A DNA stretch of 20,729 nt from Elysia marginata (lineage: Eukaryota; Mollusca; Gastropoda; Plakobranchidae): assembly GCA_019649035.1 (NCBI GenBank), contig BMAT01002961.1:39618-60346 (forward strand), in the 5' to 3' direction. This document shows positions 8,936 through 18,165 of this stretch, piece after piece. The notes beneath the pieces were generated by a model. The model was given only the letters and a program-made list of their open reading frames with translations, searched no databases and was not told where the DNA came from. A program made the position numbers and the translations under genes. Every line of letters starts with the position of its first letter. Within the stretch, counting starts at the first letter, position 1.

Positions 8936-9497
8936 ACTCACGGATGGCGAGGGTTGCTAGCTGAGGTACTGAAATTTATTCCAGTGTGGTTTGTCTTACT
9001 CCTATTACTGAAGTTGACATGCGTCTGGCGCCATGTGTTAAGTTTAAGTTTATTGGTTATCTAAACAATGTCAATTATTGAAGTGGAGAAAAAAAAAGTG
9101 TTTGCTTCTATCATTTTCTCGACAAACCTACACGAATATATCAACAGTCTTGGTATGGCGATCGAGATTTTTTAAGTTAAGCAAAATTATTTGTTGCCAA
9201 ATTTATTTTCGTAAAATGTTTTCAATTAAAAGAGCTTTTTCCTCAGTGGTACAGCGTGTATGCATATTCATTTACAAAATGATTTGTGGCCAAAAATTAA
9301 AAACGTAAATTGCAGCTATCTAACTTATCTTAAAAGGCAACTAAACATTTTACGAGTTGATTTATTGAGTTCAGGAATGATAAACTGCTACCAGGGGGGC
9401 ACTATTGTACTAATGTATGCGAACTTAAAAAGCCTCTTGAATATTTTTAGTGTAATTACAGTACATGTTTGAAAGCTAATATGCAGATTGGAGGCTA

Positions 9498-9503
9498 AAT
9501 AAA
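9498..9503 (+). terminator. Candidate polyadenylation signal AATAAA
   Basis: This is the first canonical AATAAA downstream of the coding exon, about 2.2 kb after the stop. The sequence after it is not strikingly GT-rich, so the assignment is tentative. ATTAAA at 9225-9230 is the main alternative. Confidence 0.25.
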
Positions 9504-9872
9504 ACTAGTGCAAGCAAGAGTTGGCAGTTATTAAGGGAGGATACCCTACCAGTTTAACATTTACAGATCTATTCATGTAAAAATTCCCGCTTTTTAATTG
9601 GTGCAAAAAGTGCACACTTTTTATGTCTAGACACCTGTAGAGAATACCCAGTGTGTGGGGTTACTTCATCGTATTTTTCATTTGCCCCATACGGAGCGAA
9701 GAGTTTCATTAAGCGGTCTTTGGTTAGAGTGCATTAATTTTAAACGTGCGGTCTATAAATGGATTAAAAAAACATAGAGTGATCTAAATGAAATTCGGGC
9801 AGGCTGTTTTTCAAGTCACGCCAGTCATATGACTTTTTTTTAATGTAAACGTTAATTGAATCTTATTTTTTT
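9504..9872. other. Intergenic, no gene recognised
   Basis: This AT-rich stretch has no coding signal. A short near-perfect palindrome lies at 9605-9622 (AAAAAGTG, a two-base spacer, CACTTTTT). Nothing else is recognised. Confidence 0.5.
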
Positions 9873-10147
9873 AATTGAATGAACGGAGCCTAGATAGCTC
9901 AGTTGGTAGAGGCCTCGCTCCGTGGCCCAGAGGTCTTGGATTCGAGCCTCAGCCGAGTACAGTCCGGGCCCCTACTGGTTGGCTCGATGTCAGTATAATG
10001 TGACCGTCTGGGGCTAAGTCATGGTATCCCCGCTAGTCTCTGGGTGGCAGCCCGTACATTGTCATTGGGACCCAAGCCCTGAGAGCACCTTTGAAGTGGA
10101 ATTGGGCTTGTAAAATATCCTTCAATCAATCAATCAATTGAATGAAC
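9873..10147 (+). mobile_element. tRNA-derived SINE with 12-bp target site duplication
   Basis: A body of about 251 bp (9885-10135) lies between perfect direct repeats AATTGAATGAAC at 9873-9884 and 10136-10147, the target duplication left by LINE-type insertion. The head is tRNA-like: TAGCTCAGTTGG at 9895-9906 is a perfect RNA polymerase III A box, and GGATTCGAGCC at 9938-9948 is a near-match B box. The body is GC-richer than its flanks. The tail is a short (TCAA)n tetranucleotide repeat rather than poly-A. The intact duplication suggests a fairly recent insertion. No protein is encoded; mobilisation would depend on a partner LINE elsewhere. I cannot name the family. Confidence 0.9.
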
Positions 10148-11040
10148 TATCAAGTTATGCAAACACAAGTTAATTCAATTGAAAGTACTATGGAAAAAAA
10201 ACATGTCGACTGTGGGCTCGTTTGTGTGTATCTGTGTGTGTGTGTGCAAAGAGAAGAAGGAGTACAAAGAAGTCTGTGCGATTATATTTTTGAGAGAAAA
10301 TGCAAGCGTTGTATCAGTTTACAGAACTTTCGAAATTGAATGAAGAATTGCCTCTTGTTTGCTTCTTTCGGTATAACGCTAAATAAAGAGCAGCTGCTAG
10401 AATTACAGTTTTAGATTAGTAACGTTTCGAAGTTCTTCAGAGAAAAATTTTATTAATATTATTATGTCTTAAAATTGGATCATTCGATCAATTCTAGTTT
10501 TTTATCCCATTCATCACTCTTTTTTCTGCTCCTTTTATCAGTAGCGAATCGAAACTGTGCACTAAAGAGACAAGCTTTTTAAGTAATATCTGAAACCATA
10601 GAAAGAATTCTAATAGAAAAGATGAAGTGTTTTGAATTGATGGACGTTTAATTATTTTTCAAACTGTTTAAAGTCAGCCAGACTTTAACTGATCAATCGC
10701 TGCACAGTTTGGGAGGTTACTTCACGAAATAATCACTTTATTTCTTCTCGTGACGCACGGGTGGCTTTAAAATTTTTAAGATGATAACTATTCTCTGTTG
10801 CTCTAAGAACTGGATAAAATTTCAAAGTGAGCTATATATTTCTGTCCGGAAAAAATATGCCCAACTGTCAAGACGGAAACGACAAAAATAAGTTGAACGA
10901 GAAAACTTTGAGCAGAGATAGCGAATACACGAGCGTCGATCAAAACCAATTTAGGAACGACTCTGAGGATGTATGTGATGTACGTCGCATCTGGAGGGCC
11001 TAGGAAGATCGTCCTGTCTGGTAGTTTTAGTCGACACAGA
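10148..11040. other. Intergenic, no gene recognised
   Basis: This contains a TG-rich microsatellite at about 10222-10247, an AATAAA at 10381-10386 with no gene attached, and AACGTTTCGAAGTTCTTCAG at 10421-10440, which resembles a motif at 11735-11756. The base composition rises in GC from about 10860. No coding sequence is recognised; a 105-codon minus-strand frame at 10803-11120 overlaps the tRNA-like sequence and is probably chance. Confidence 0.5.
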
Positions 11041-11118
11041 ATCGGTAACTGTAGGGGTACTACAGGGTGAGCGGAGACCGCTATTCTAGAGCTAGCGGGT
11101 TCGATTCCCAGTTCCGAC
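11041..11118 (+). mobile_element. Degenerate tRNA-like sequence, probable second SINE head
   Basis: A perfect B box, GGTTCGATTCC, lies at 11098-11108. The 3' TTCCGAC pairs with five of seven bases of ATCGGTA at 11041-11047, about where an acceptor stem would be. TGTAG/CTACA at 11050-11064 forms a perfect D-arm-like hairpin, and AGCGG/CCGCT forms a second hairpin. The anticodon loop lacks the expected U33 context, so this is not a functional tRNA as I read it. About 200 bp of GC-richer sequence follows, as expected of a SINE body, but I found no target duplication or tail. Confidence 0.5.
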
Positions 11119-11342
11119 AAGTTTTATTCGCATCAGTGTGTCTACTCAGCACAGCGACTAGATTCGAGGCCTCTTTAAACTAGGCGAAGGTAAAGGAGGC
11201 GAGGAAAGTTGTTACAATCTTCTTCGCCGTATGTCAGAACTAATGCGGACTCTACTCCATGTCCTCACACGCCGCTCTTAATGAGCTCGGGCCTATATTT
11301 ACCTTAGAGCTAGCAGAATCGAGAGAGATTTGTAGGAATTTT

Positions 11343-11556
11343 GTAGATGGACGTTCATTGTGATTAAAAGAACCCATAAATCTCTGCAGATGATTTCGTA
11401 GATGAAGTTTCATTGTGATTTTAAAAACCTATAAATCTCTCTAAATTGTTTGGTAGAGGAATATTCATTTTGGTTTAGGAAAAATACCTAAATCTCTGTA
11501 GGTGATTTGATAGATGGACTTTCATTGTGGTTAAAAAACACATACCTCTGTTACGT
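11343..11556. repeat. Diverged 55-57-bp tandem repeat, about four copies
   Basis: Units start near 11343, 11398, 11453 and 11510 with GTAGATGGAC or a variant. They continue TTCATTGTGATT, an A-rich run, then CATAAATCTCTG and ATGATTT. Lengths are 55, 55 and about 57, with the last copy truncated. Copies differ by many substitutions, so the array is old. It has no coding content. Confidence 0.82.
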
Positions 11557-14499
11557 CTGTAGTTGATTGGCGCCTCTTCATCAGAATTACATCTGCCCTG
11601 ACTGAGCTTCTTTGGTTTGAGTGGTGACCATAAAAGTTCTATCTGCATCGGAATGAATAACAGACTCATGACAAAGTAGATGCGTCCTATCCCGGTTTAG
11701 ACCAACAGTCGCATGAGAAAAGTCCAGTCAGGAAGCGTTACGAGACCTCCTTCAGGGTCAAATAACTAAAACATAGCGAAACTGTGAATGGAACCCTTTA
11801 AAAATCTCATACGAACAATGTTATTTTACAGTGACGAGTCTGTGATGTGTTAACAAATACTTGGTGAAAAAAATTTACTTGTTTAAATATATCAAAATGA
11901 AGTTTTCTATCTTTTTCAATGATTCTGACCTATATCTACCACTGGGTTCTCAATGTTGGTGTGTTATTTCGTAAAAGAGCATTTTATTTTTGGTGCCTAA
12001 TCTTTGTCCTTACTGTGTTTAACAGAAAGTGCGCATTTTGCAAGACGGGAGGCGGGAGGTACTTGTATTGTTGTTTTCCCAAGAGTCACGTGATCCTACT
12101 GATATATAGGTCAGAATCATTGTCTCGCAACCACTCCAAGTGGGTCAGAAAGTCGGAAACTTGTATAGAAGTGGTTTTCTCCTTTTCTACGATCTTTGAA
12201 TTACTACCGATCTCAAACTTGGCAGGACAATTTTTATGATTCATCAAATTGCTCAGGCTTTCAAGCTGAGACTATGCACTGTTAAAAAATAGCAAAGCAT
12301 TGTACGGCGGACATTGTGTGGTCCGACTCTATTGGGTTGGTTGCGAGACAATTCTTCTTCACTCTTTACTGAGCTGTTTTTAATGAGAAGTAATTTTCTT
12401 GGCATTCTATTGCTGCATCCAAAGCCCTGCTTTTGATATTGTCAATGTTCCAGCCTTGCTTTCCCCACATTTCCGGCAGTCGTATTCCTACAAGTGAAAT
12501 TATCGGCACTTACATTACCCTTGATATAATAGAGGTGTCACAGAAAAGTATTTATATATATTATATTATGTAAGATTCATTATAATGAAAAAATATGACA
12601 CAAATGTGATAATAAAATATATGTATATCAGCCCATTTTCAGGGCTGTTTTACGTGTTAATACTCCTTGTCTTTAGTTTGTGTTTTTTGTTCTAATTATG
12701 TTTTCTAGAAGAAAAAAAGAAAATTTGATCAATTGCTTCACAAGATAAGACTTTAAAAAAAACGGAAGACGTTTGCGTTGTAATAGTTTGATTTTGTTTT
12801 AAGATATTAACAAATCCTTATCGAATTGAAGTGGCTTTTTCAAAATCATAATGAATTTTCAGCAAAATAATTGATTTGATTTTTGTTTCAAACAGTATCT
12901 CTGTAAACGATTTATCCAAATCTTACAGCTTCACATTATATTAAAGCAACTAAATACACTGAGCTCTTTCAATAGTTTCAACTGGTGTTTCCAAAACGAA
13001 ACCATTATAATTATCTCTATCACTGGTATATTAGTTTATAATTATGGACATTGTATGATTTGAAGAGTTTCATCTCAAAATGCATTATACCCAATTTTTT
13101 GTAGATCTTTTGTGGAAACATTAATTTATTTCAACAGTTACATTCTCTGTTATTTACAGAAGTTTTTTTTTGTTGAAACCGCCTTATTGTAGAAGCAGCA
13201 GCCCATACTTAAAGACAAAAATGCAAAGACAAAGAGAGAAAACATCTACAGTTTTTGCCTTTTTTCTAAGGTTTTTTTAGATTTGAGTTTAAGCGCGTTT
13301 TGTCATGAAACCCTTCATTTGTGTTCAAATTATCATTTCTCCTAGAAAGAGAGAGAGAATATAGGCAGACATAAAAGGTTGTACATGGTCGGAACTGATT
13401 AACGAGATATAAAAGTTTAGTGAGAAATTTACCGTTCTGGTATTATGAAGGCCGGGAAAAAACGTTGAGAAATACTATTTCAGATTTTGAAAGAGACTCC
13501 AACTCTTTTTTATTGATAAATTCAATGTTAAACTATGGAATGTACTTTTGCTATTATAGCCTTGATGAGTACTTTGATCTTAATCCCATGAAGGCAACCG
13601 CAGTTGGGATTAGTCTCTGTGAGTTGAAATGGCTTTCACAGCTTGTAACGTCATTTGCATAAAATATGTACTTATTAACAAACTCATTTTCTGCACCTGC
13701 AGTTCTGAAACATTGATTTTAAACGCAAAACAAGCAGAAAACTTTGAATAAGACCTAGATTATCTTGAAAAACATTGAAAACCATGTGAAGCTCGACAGA
13801 ACGTGAAGAAACACGTTATTAATTGATAATGATAGTAAATTCGGTGCCACAGTAATGTGATGAAGAAGAATAAGAACAGTAAGTTTTAAAGATAACCACT
13901 TGTGGCATAAAGGAAAGAAAAAGGATTTATTTCAGAGTTAATTACATTTGAGAGACAAAAAAATACTGTGCTCCACGAGTTACTATCATTTCCTAGAGGC
14001 AAATCTTATTTCCATCAAGTTTAAACTCAGCTCAGGTGGAAATTGGGTTTTTTTTAACATGCACCGAGCCCGGTGTTCATGGCGAATGTTTTCTGTTCAT
14101 TTTGAAATATCTTTTTTACTTGATCATTTTCACATGGTTTGTACAGACAGTCTAGCAGAAGTAAAAAATGAATTTTGGTAGATATCTGCCGAAAACAATA
14201 ATTATGTACTGGTGAAAGAGACTATTGGTGGAAAAAACGCAGTGAAAGAAACGCAGAAGAAAACCAAAAGCAGCCTATTTATGCCTGAGTCACACAAACC
14301 AGGTGGCGGACATAGATCGGTAGTAATCGGTAGTTTTATTGATGTTGCCCATATTGATCCTAGGTGGCAAAATATCATTTTTTTAAATATCACCCTCTTA
14401 ACATTGGCCGATAATCGGACGACAGATATTCATACAATGACCGACTGACATACAGGATATTCAGTAGATTGTCAGCCCATTATCCTTTACAAACAGTCC
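11557..14499. other. Intergenic, no gene recognised
   Basis: Nearly 3 kb of AT-rich sequence with stops in all frames. Small open frames (11919-12239, 13420-13662, 13948-14181, 14212-14448) show no motif I recognise and have ordinary AT-rich composition. An AT-dinucleotide-rich patch lies at about 12550-12620, a short GA run near 13348, and a CACGTG near 12087. Nothing supports a transcript. Confidence 0.5.
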
Positions 14500-15890
14500 T
14501 ACGAGGGACGTCCGAAAAGAAACAGGAAAATGGACATAACTCAAAAAGCTTTGATGGGATACATTTGAAACTCGCACAGTTGAAAGTGTCACTCTTCCTC
14601 TACTTCACAAAGGAATTCCTATGGAGAACAATGCATTTTTTTCAGCGCGACAGCAGCGAATAGATGCCCACTCGAAAGAAATCAAGGTCAAGAAGTGGAA
14701 ACCACTTCTTCAATTCACCGACGACGTCACCTTCGTTCTCGAAAGCCATGCCTTCTAAATGACGCTTCAAGGGTCCAAACAAATGAAAGTCAGAGGTTGC
14801 GAGGTCTGGACTTTGGGCAGGATAAGGAAGAAGTTCCCAACCTTAGTGCTGCAACCATCGCTGCGTAAGGTTTGCTGAATGAGGGATAGCATTACGGTGC
14901 TGAAGCACAATATCCCTTATGAAGAGTCCCTGTCTTTTGCAACGAATTGCATCTCTGAGGCGGTCAAGAGAGCTGCAGTATTGGGCAGCATTGCTACACT
15001 GACCTGTAACAAAGTGTACTCTAAGAGAACCACACCTTTCGCATCCCAGAACACGGTAGCCATCACTTTAGCTGGCCTGCGGACCTCTACACTTTGAACT
15101 TTTTCGTCACGGGAGAGGATGGATGTTTCAAAGTCATGGAGTCGCGCATTGTCTCTGGGTTAATCAGATGGATCCAAGTTTCATCACTAGTAATCAGATT
15201 GTCAAAGAAGTTATTCTTTGCTCGAAAGTCTCCACCAGGCCCCATACCAATATGTGCCATATCCTCATCTCCATTGTCTTGCTGGCGTCGCAGCAGAAGG
15301 CGTTGTGAAATTTCAACACTTTGAAGGTTTTGATCTTCCTTTAATATTTTTGAAACGCATCTTGCTGACACCTTCCGATATCCCAAAGTGTCATGGACTA
15401 TTTCATGAACGTACTCTTTGGAATTTCGAGTATTAAAGCAACCTCGTGTATCTTCATCCTCCTGTCACATTTGATGAGCTCGTCAACAAGAGTTGTGTTC
15501 TCCTCATTGGTCGATGTTTTCAGGTGACAAGACTTTGGCTCATCATCTAGACTTGTTCATCCTTCTCCAAACTAAGTACATCATTGATAAGATCTTGACA
15601 TAGCACCCTCACCATATGTTTCTGCTATTTGTTTGTGGATTTTAGAAGGTCTTATTCCTTTAGAAAACAAAAAAATGCACAACAGCTCTGACTTCCAGAT
15701 TTGACCAGTCTTTGATGGAGGTAGCCATCTTGAAATCAGCAGTGTTCAATAGAGCGTTCATCAATGATGCTGAAACTGTGCACCATGAAAGATAATTTAT
15801 TGTACTTGTGTTTCCCGTTTACAGAAAAAAAAAATATGGATTGGTTCAAAGTTATACCTTTTTTCTGTTTCTTTTCGGACGTCCCTCGTA
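14500..15890 (-). mobile_element. Mariner-family DNA transposon (about 1.39 kb), defective
   Basis: The ends are inverted repeats: 14502-14525 and 15865-15888 are perfect 24-bp reverse complements starting CGAGGGACGTCCGAAAAG, with weaker similarity extending to about 40 bp. TA lies on each side (14500-14501 and 15889-15890), the target duplication of Tc1/mariner elements. The length of 1,387 bp between TAs is normal for mariner. The interior holds a broken minus-strand transposase. Intact ends mean the copy could in principle still be a non-autonomous substrate if a matching transposase exists; that is inference. Confidence 0.96.
14600..15761 (-). pseudogene. Mariner transposase pseudogene
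   Basis: Reading on the minus strand, recognisable segments of a SETMAR-like transposase appear in order: an N-terminal helix-turn-helix region (KDWSNLEVRAVVHF, then KGIRPSKIHKQIAETYGEG in another frame), a central region (DDEPKS, TSTNEEN, DRRMKIHEVALIL), GYRKVSARCVSKIL, and the catalytic part. The longest intact frame is 15087-15386. First Asp: TSDETW at 15174-15191, present. Second: the usual HDNARPH reads HRNAIPH, so the catalytic Asp is Arg. Third: the SDFHLFGPLKRHLEG segment is present. There are frameshifts near 15665 and 15400, and stops including one at 15087-15089. An extra segment (about 17 residues, containing GMGPGGDFRAKNN) lies between QQDNGDE and TSDETW. The enzyme cannot be active. 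Confidence 0.93.
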
Positions 15891-16059
15891 TAATCAAACG
15901 CTATGCAGCCGGGGCATCTCGAGTTTCGCTGCCCAATGCAAAAGACATTGACCGGTTGTCTGCCGGGAATCGGTTAGATCTTGTCCGATGTGTTGACGAT
16001 CAGAGTAAATAAAAAGAAAGTTTTCTATACTCAAATCAAGCAAAATGCCATACCCCTCG

Positions 16060-16480
16060 GTCTCATAAGGCTGCCGACTAGGTTACGATGTACTTTCTAT
16101 GGATTTTTGGCAAAGTCAGGAAATAGTCGCAAAGACGCCAGCTGACATTGAGCTTTGTCGAAGGCTTTTTGGCCACAAGTGAGGTGATTGGAACATTTTA
16201 ATGCCGATTTGAAATCTTCTAATGCCTTCACCTATGTTTTGCATCGCTCAAGCATCGCGTACTAATCTCCGACACATCAGACAAGGTTTCTTGGATGTCT
16301 AGCAGATAATTGGCCACTCATCCTTCCTTTGGGGAGCGAAATGCGAGATACCTCGACTGAACATGACTTCAGCGTTGGACAATGGTTCTTGGAGTATCGA
16401 CCAATAATTTATCAAACAGCATGCGATATTCTTTATGTCGGCCAGTCACTGTATACTTAACTTGCCGGAATCAAGGTCTG
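16060..16480 (-). pseudogene. Possible Ty3/Gypsy integrase C-terminal remnant
   Basis: On the minus strand, HKEYRMLFDKLLVDTPRTIV (16381-16437) resembles the (P/E)YxxLFGRxxRTP segment of Gypsy-type integrases. About 20 codons later in a neighbouring reading, an uninterrupted run of 29 codons at 16231-16317 (containing YLLDIQETLSDVSE and LSDAKHR) resembles the helix that follows it in those proteins. Spacing and order fit. Stops and frame changes separate the pieces. No LTR, catalytic core or primer site was found. This is recognition by eye and could be coincidence. The mariner copy lies about 170 bp away. Confidence 0.38.
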
Positions 16481-16559
16481 ACTGTTACCCTTATCATGCC
16501 GGCAAAAAAATATACCTTTATAGGCAGGTCGATTTTTAACCGATACTAGAGCACCAGTC

Positions 16560-16877
16560 TTACATTGTTGCATAACGGTGGATCACGAATAGTGTACGGT
16601 CGGAAATCGATTCACAGTCAACCAAGTCTCGTCTCAAAATAATAACCACGAAAACCCTCCAATGCAATGGACACTGATCGTATACCAGCGGGACCTTGTC
16701 GATATGTTGAGGACCAGTGAGCGGTGCAAAAACCATGGGCGGCAAGGCAATATTTTTATTTGGTTTCACCTCGCTGGTGCCCCCAAAAGTCTCCAACATC
16801 GCTCGATACCTGGCGATGCGCGGCCTTTCATAAGCCGATTTTTTGACGAAGTTTTCGAAAAGCCCACCGGAAGTAGA
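16560..16877 (-). other. Unrecognised minus-strand open frame, about 105 codons
   Basis: The frame is open from just after a stop near 16878 to a stop at 16560, with an internal ATG at 16797-16799. The composition looks more protein-like than nearby frames (for example SAYERPRIARYRAMLETFGG and the Pro-rich PLTGPQHIDKVPLVYDQCP). It lies directly 5' of the possible Gypsy integrase remnant on the same strand and may be part of the same decayed element, but I recognise no domain. It could also be chance. Confidence 0.22.
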
Positions 16878-17037
16878 TTTTAACCTAATCGCCCTTTATG
16901 TGAGTGAGGCATTAGAGAAAAAAAATAAACTGGCAAGGAAACACAGCACAGAAGTTTATACCACACAAGAAAAATACCAAGATGACTGGAAAACTGTGGT
17001 GAAGGCGCCAAACGTTTGGAAAATCGAGGCTGCATAG
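16843..17037 (+). other. Unrecognised short open frame
   Basis: This 64-codon frame is Lys/Glu-rich in its second half (SEALEKKNKLARKHSTEVYT). There is no recognised domain and no promoter or splice context that I trust. It partly overlaps the minus-strand frame at 16560-16877, so at most one is meaningful. Confidence 0.12.
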
Positions 17038-18009
17038 TGAGCGAGGCGGTGATATGTTAATCACCTTAGCGAATTCTTAATGAAGCAATCGTTTTTCAGT
17101 GGTTGCATAACAATTATTAAATTACTTAGCAAGGCAAATGAGTGTACTCTTCAAGCCCCATGGAGCTGGTTAAAGAGAGCTCTATTATCATATTTTATTC
17201 TATTGAGACTACAGACAAGCATTTCCCATTCAGAATCTTCTAAGGCATGACAAGGACTATGTTTATTTTTTTTTATTTGCATGGTTAAGCCTGTCACTAC
17301 AAAGTGTACTCTAAGTTGAGTTTTCCGATTGTTTTTTTTTTCTAAAACGTGTCAAGATAACAAGTGGGGCAACTCTTCAAAATATTAAAACACAGAGTTA
17401 CTCACCCGCTGTCTCAGCGTGTTGGTGACAAACATTTGTTGTGTTTATAAATGCTGACAAGAATACCGGTGCTCTTCCTAGCCGACGGTCAAGATTAAAT
17501 GAATTATTATTAATAAGAGAAAATACTATTTGTAGATCGAAATATGGCGCAGTTATCTTAGCTTTACACATAATACTTGTGGAGTTTTCAATTCCAATGA
17601 CACCTATTTTTTCAATCATACAATTCACGGAAGTGCTCCCTCGCGACTCCCTGGAGCGGAGGGTTTAGTAATATTCTATTAATTGCACTCACAGCATGCC
17701 TACCTGTTGAAACGTACATCATTAGCCAAAGTTTTCTAACCACACAAATTCTTTATTTGTCAATGTATCATTCCGTGTAGCATGAGAACATGACTTACTT
17801 GACTTAGTGCCGTGGCGCATCCCAGTTCTCTGTCTGCGACGCTTCGGCAGCTCTCTCTATCTTTGCCGTCATTTCATGAAAACATGGACTAACAAAAACA
17901 TTATCTAATTAAACCGGGTCACAAAAAGAATAGATAGCACAAGGGAAAAATTATTTAATTCACAGAAACGGCCGCCATGAGCCGTAGTGGGACATATCTA
18001 CGAGAATGA

Positions 18010-18025
18010 GAGCGACGTCTCGCTC
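18010..18025. other. Short perfect inverted repeat in a GC-richer island
   Basis: GAGCGA and TCGCTC flank a CGTC spacer. A second inverted pair, ACGGC and GCCGT, lies nearby at about 17968-17986. Both sit in a locally GC-richer island (about 17815-18130) that also contains TAATTA and TGCATGCA sequences. A regulatory element or a decayed repeat are both possible. Confidence 0.25.
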
Positions 18026-18132
18026 AATACAGGTTATATAATGTCAACATGCCCTTATTTAGGTAAAACCTGGCGAGGCCATTTATTAGCCGTTATTTTA
18101 AAACAGGGCATTTTGCATGCATAAGGGATGCC

Positions 18133-18165
18133 TTTTTGTTTGTTCGTTTGTTTGTTTGTTTTTTG
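18133..18165. repeat. (TTTG)n microsatellite
   Basis: Tandem TTTG units with one TTCG variant, ending in a T run. Confidence 0.85.

Larger units (their letters stand above)
7280..9503 (+). other. Probable 3' untranslated region and flank
   Basis: No splice donor or coding block follows the stop at 7279. The first canonical AATAAA I find is at 9498-9503; a variant ATTAAA lies at 9225-9230. A long 3' UTR of about 1.9-2.2 kb is therefore possible, although cleavage at a non-canonical site nearer the stop cannot be excluded. The stretch is T-rich with ATTTA elements, a G-rich tract at 7890-7911, a Pumilio-type TGTAAATA at 7955-7962 and a TTG microsatellite at 8883-8935. Small open frames here (for example 8699-9064, whose leucine run is only the TTG repeat) have no support as genes. 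Confidence 0.4.

Noticed and set aside
8699-9064. Open frame with a long leucine run, looking like a membrane segment
   Set aside because: The leucines come directly from the TTG/CTG microsatellite at 8883-8935.
9885-9960. A genuine tRNA gene
   Set aside because: The A box is good but the arms do not pair as a cloverleaf. The sequence is the head of a longer element with target duplications and a repeat tail, so it is a SINE.
13420-13662. 80-codon open frame rich in Phe and Tyr as a small gene
   Set aside because: Its AT-rich codons match the surrounding non-coding sequence, it has no motif, and frames of this length are expected by chance.
14879-15436. Plus-strand open frames within 14879-15436
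   Set aside because: They lie opposite the minus-strand mariner transposase pseudogene and have no features of their own.
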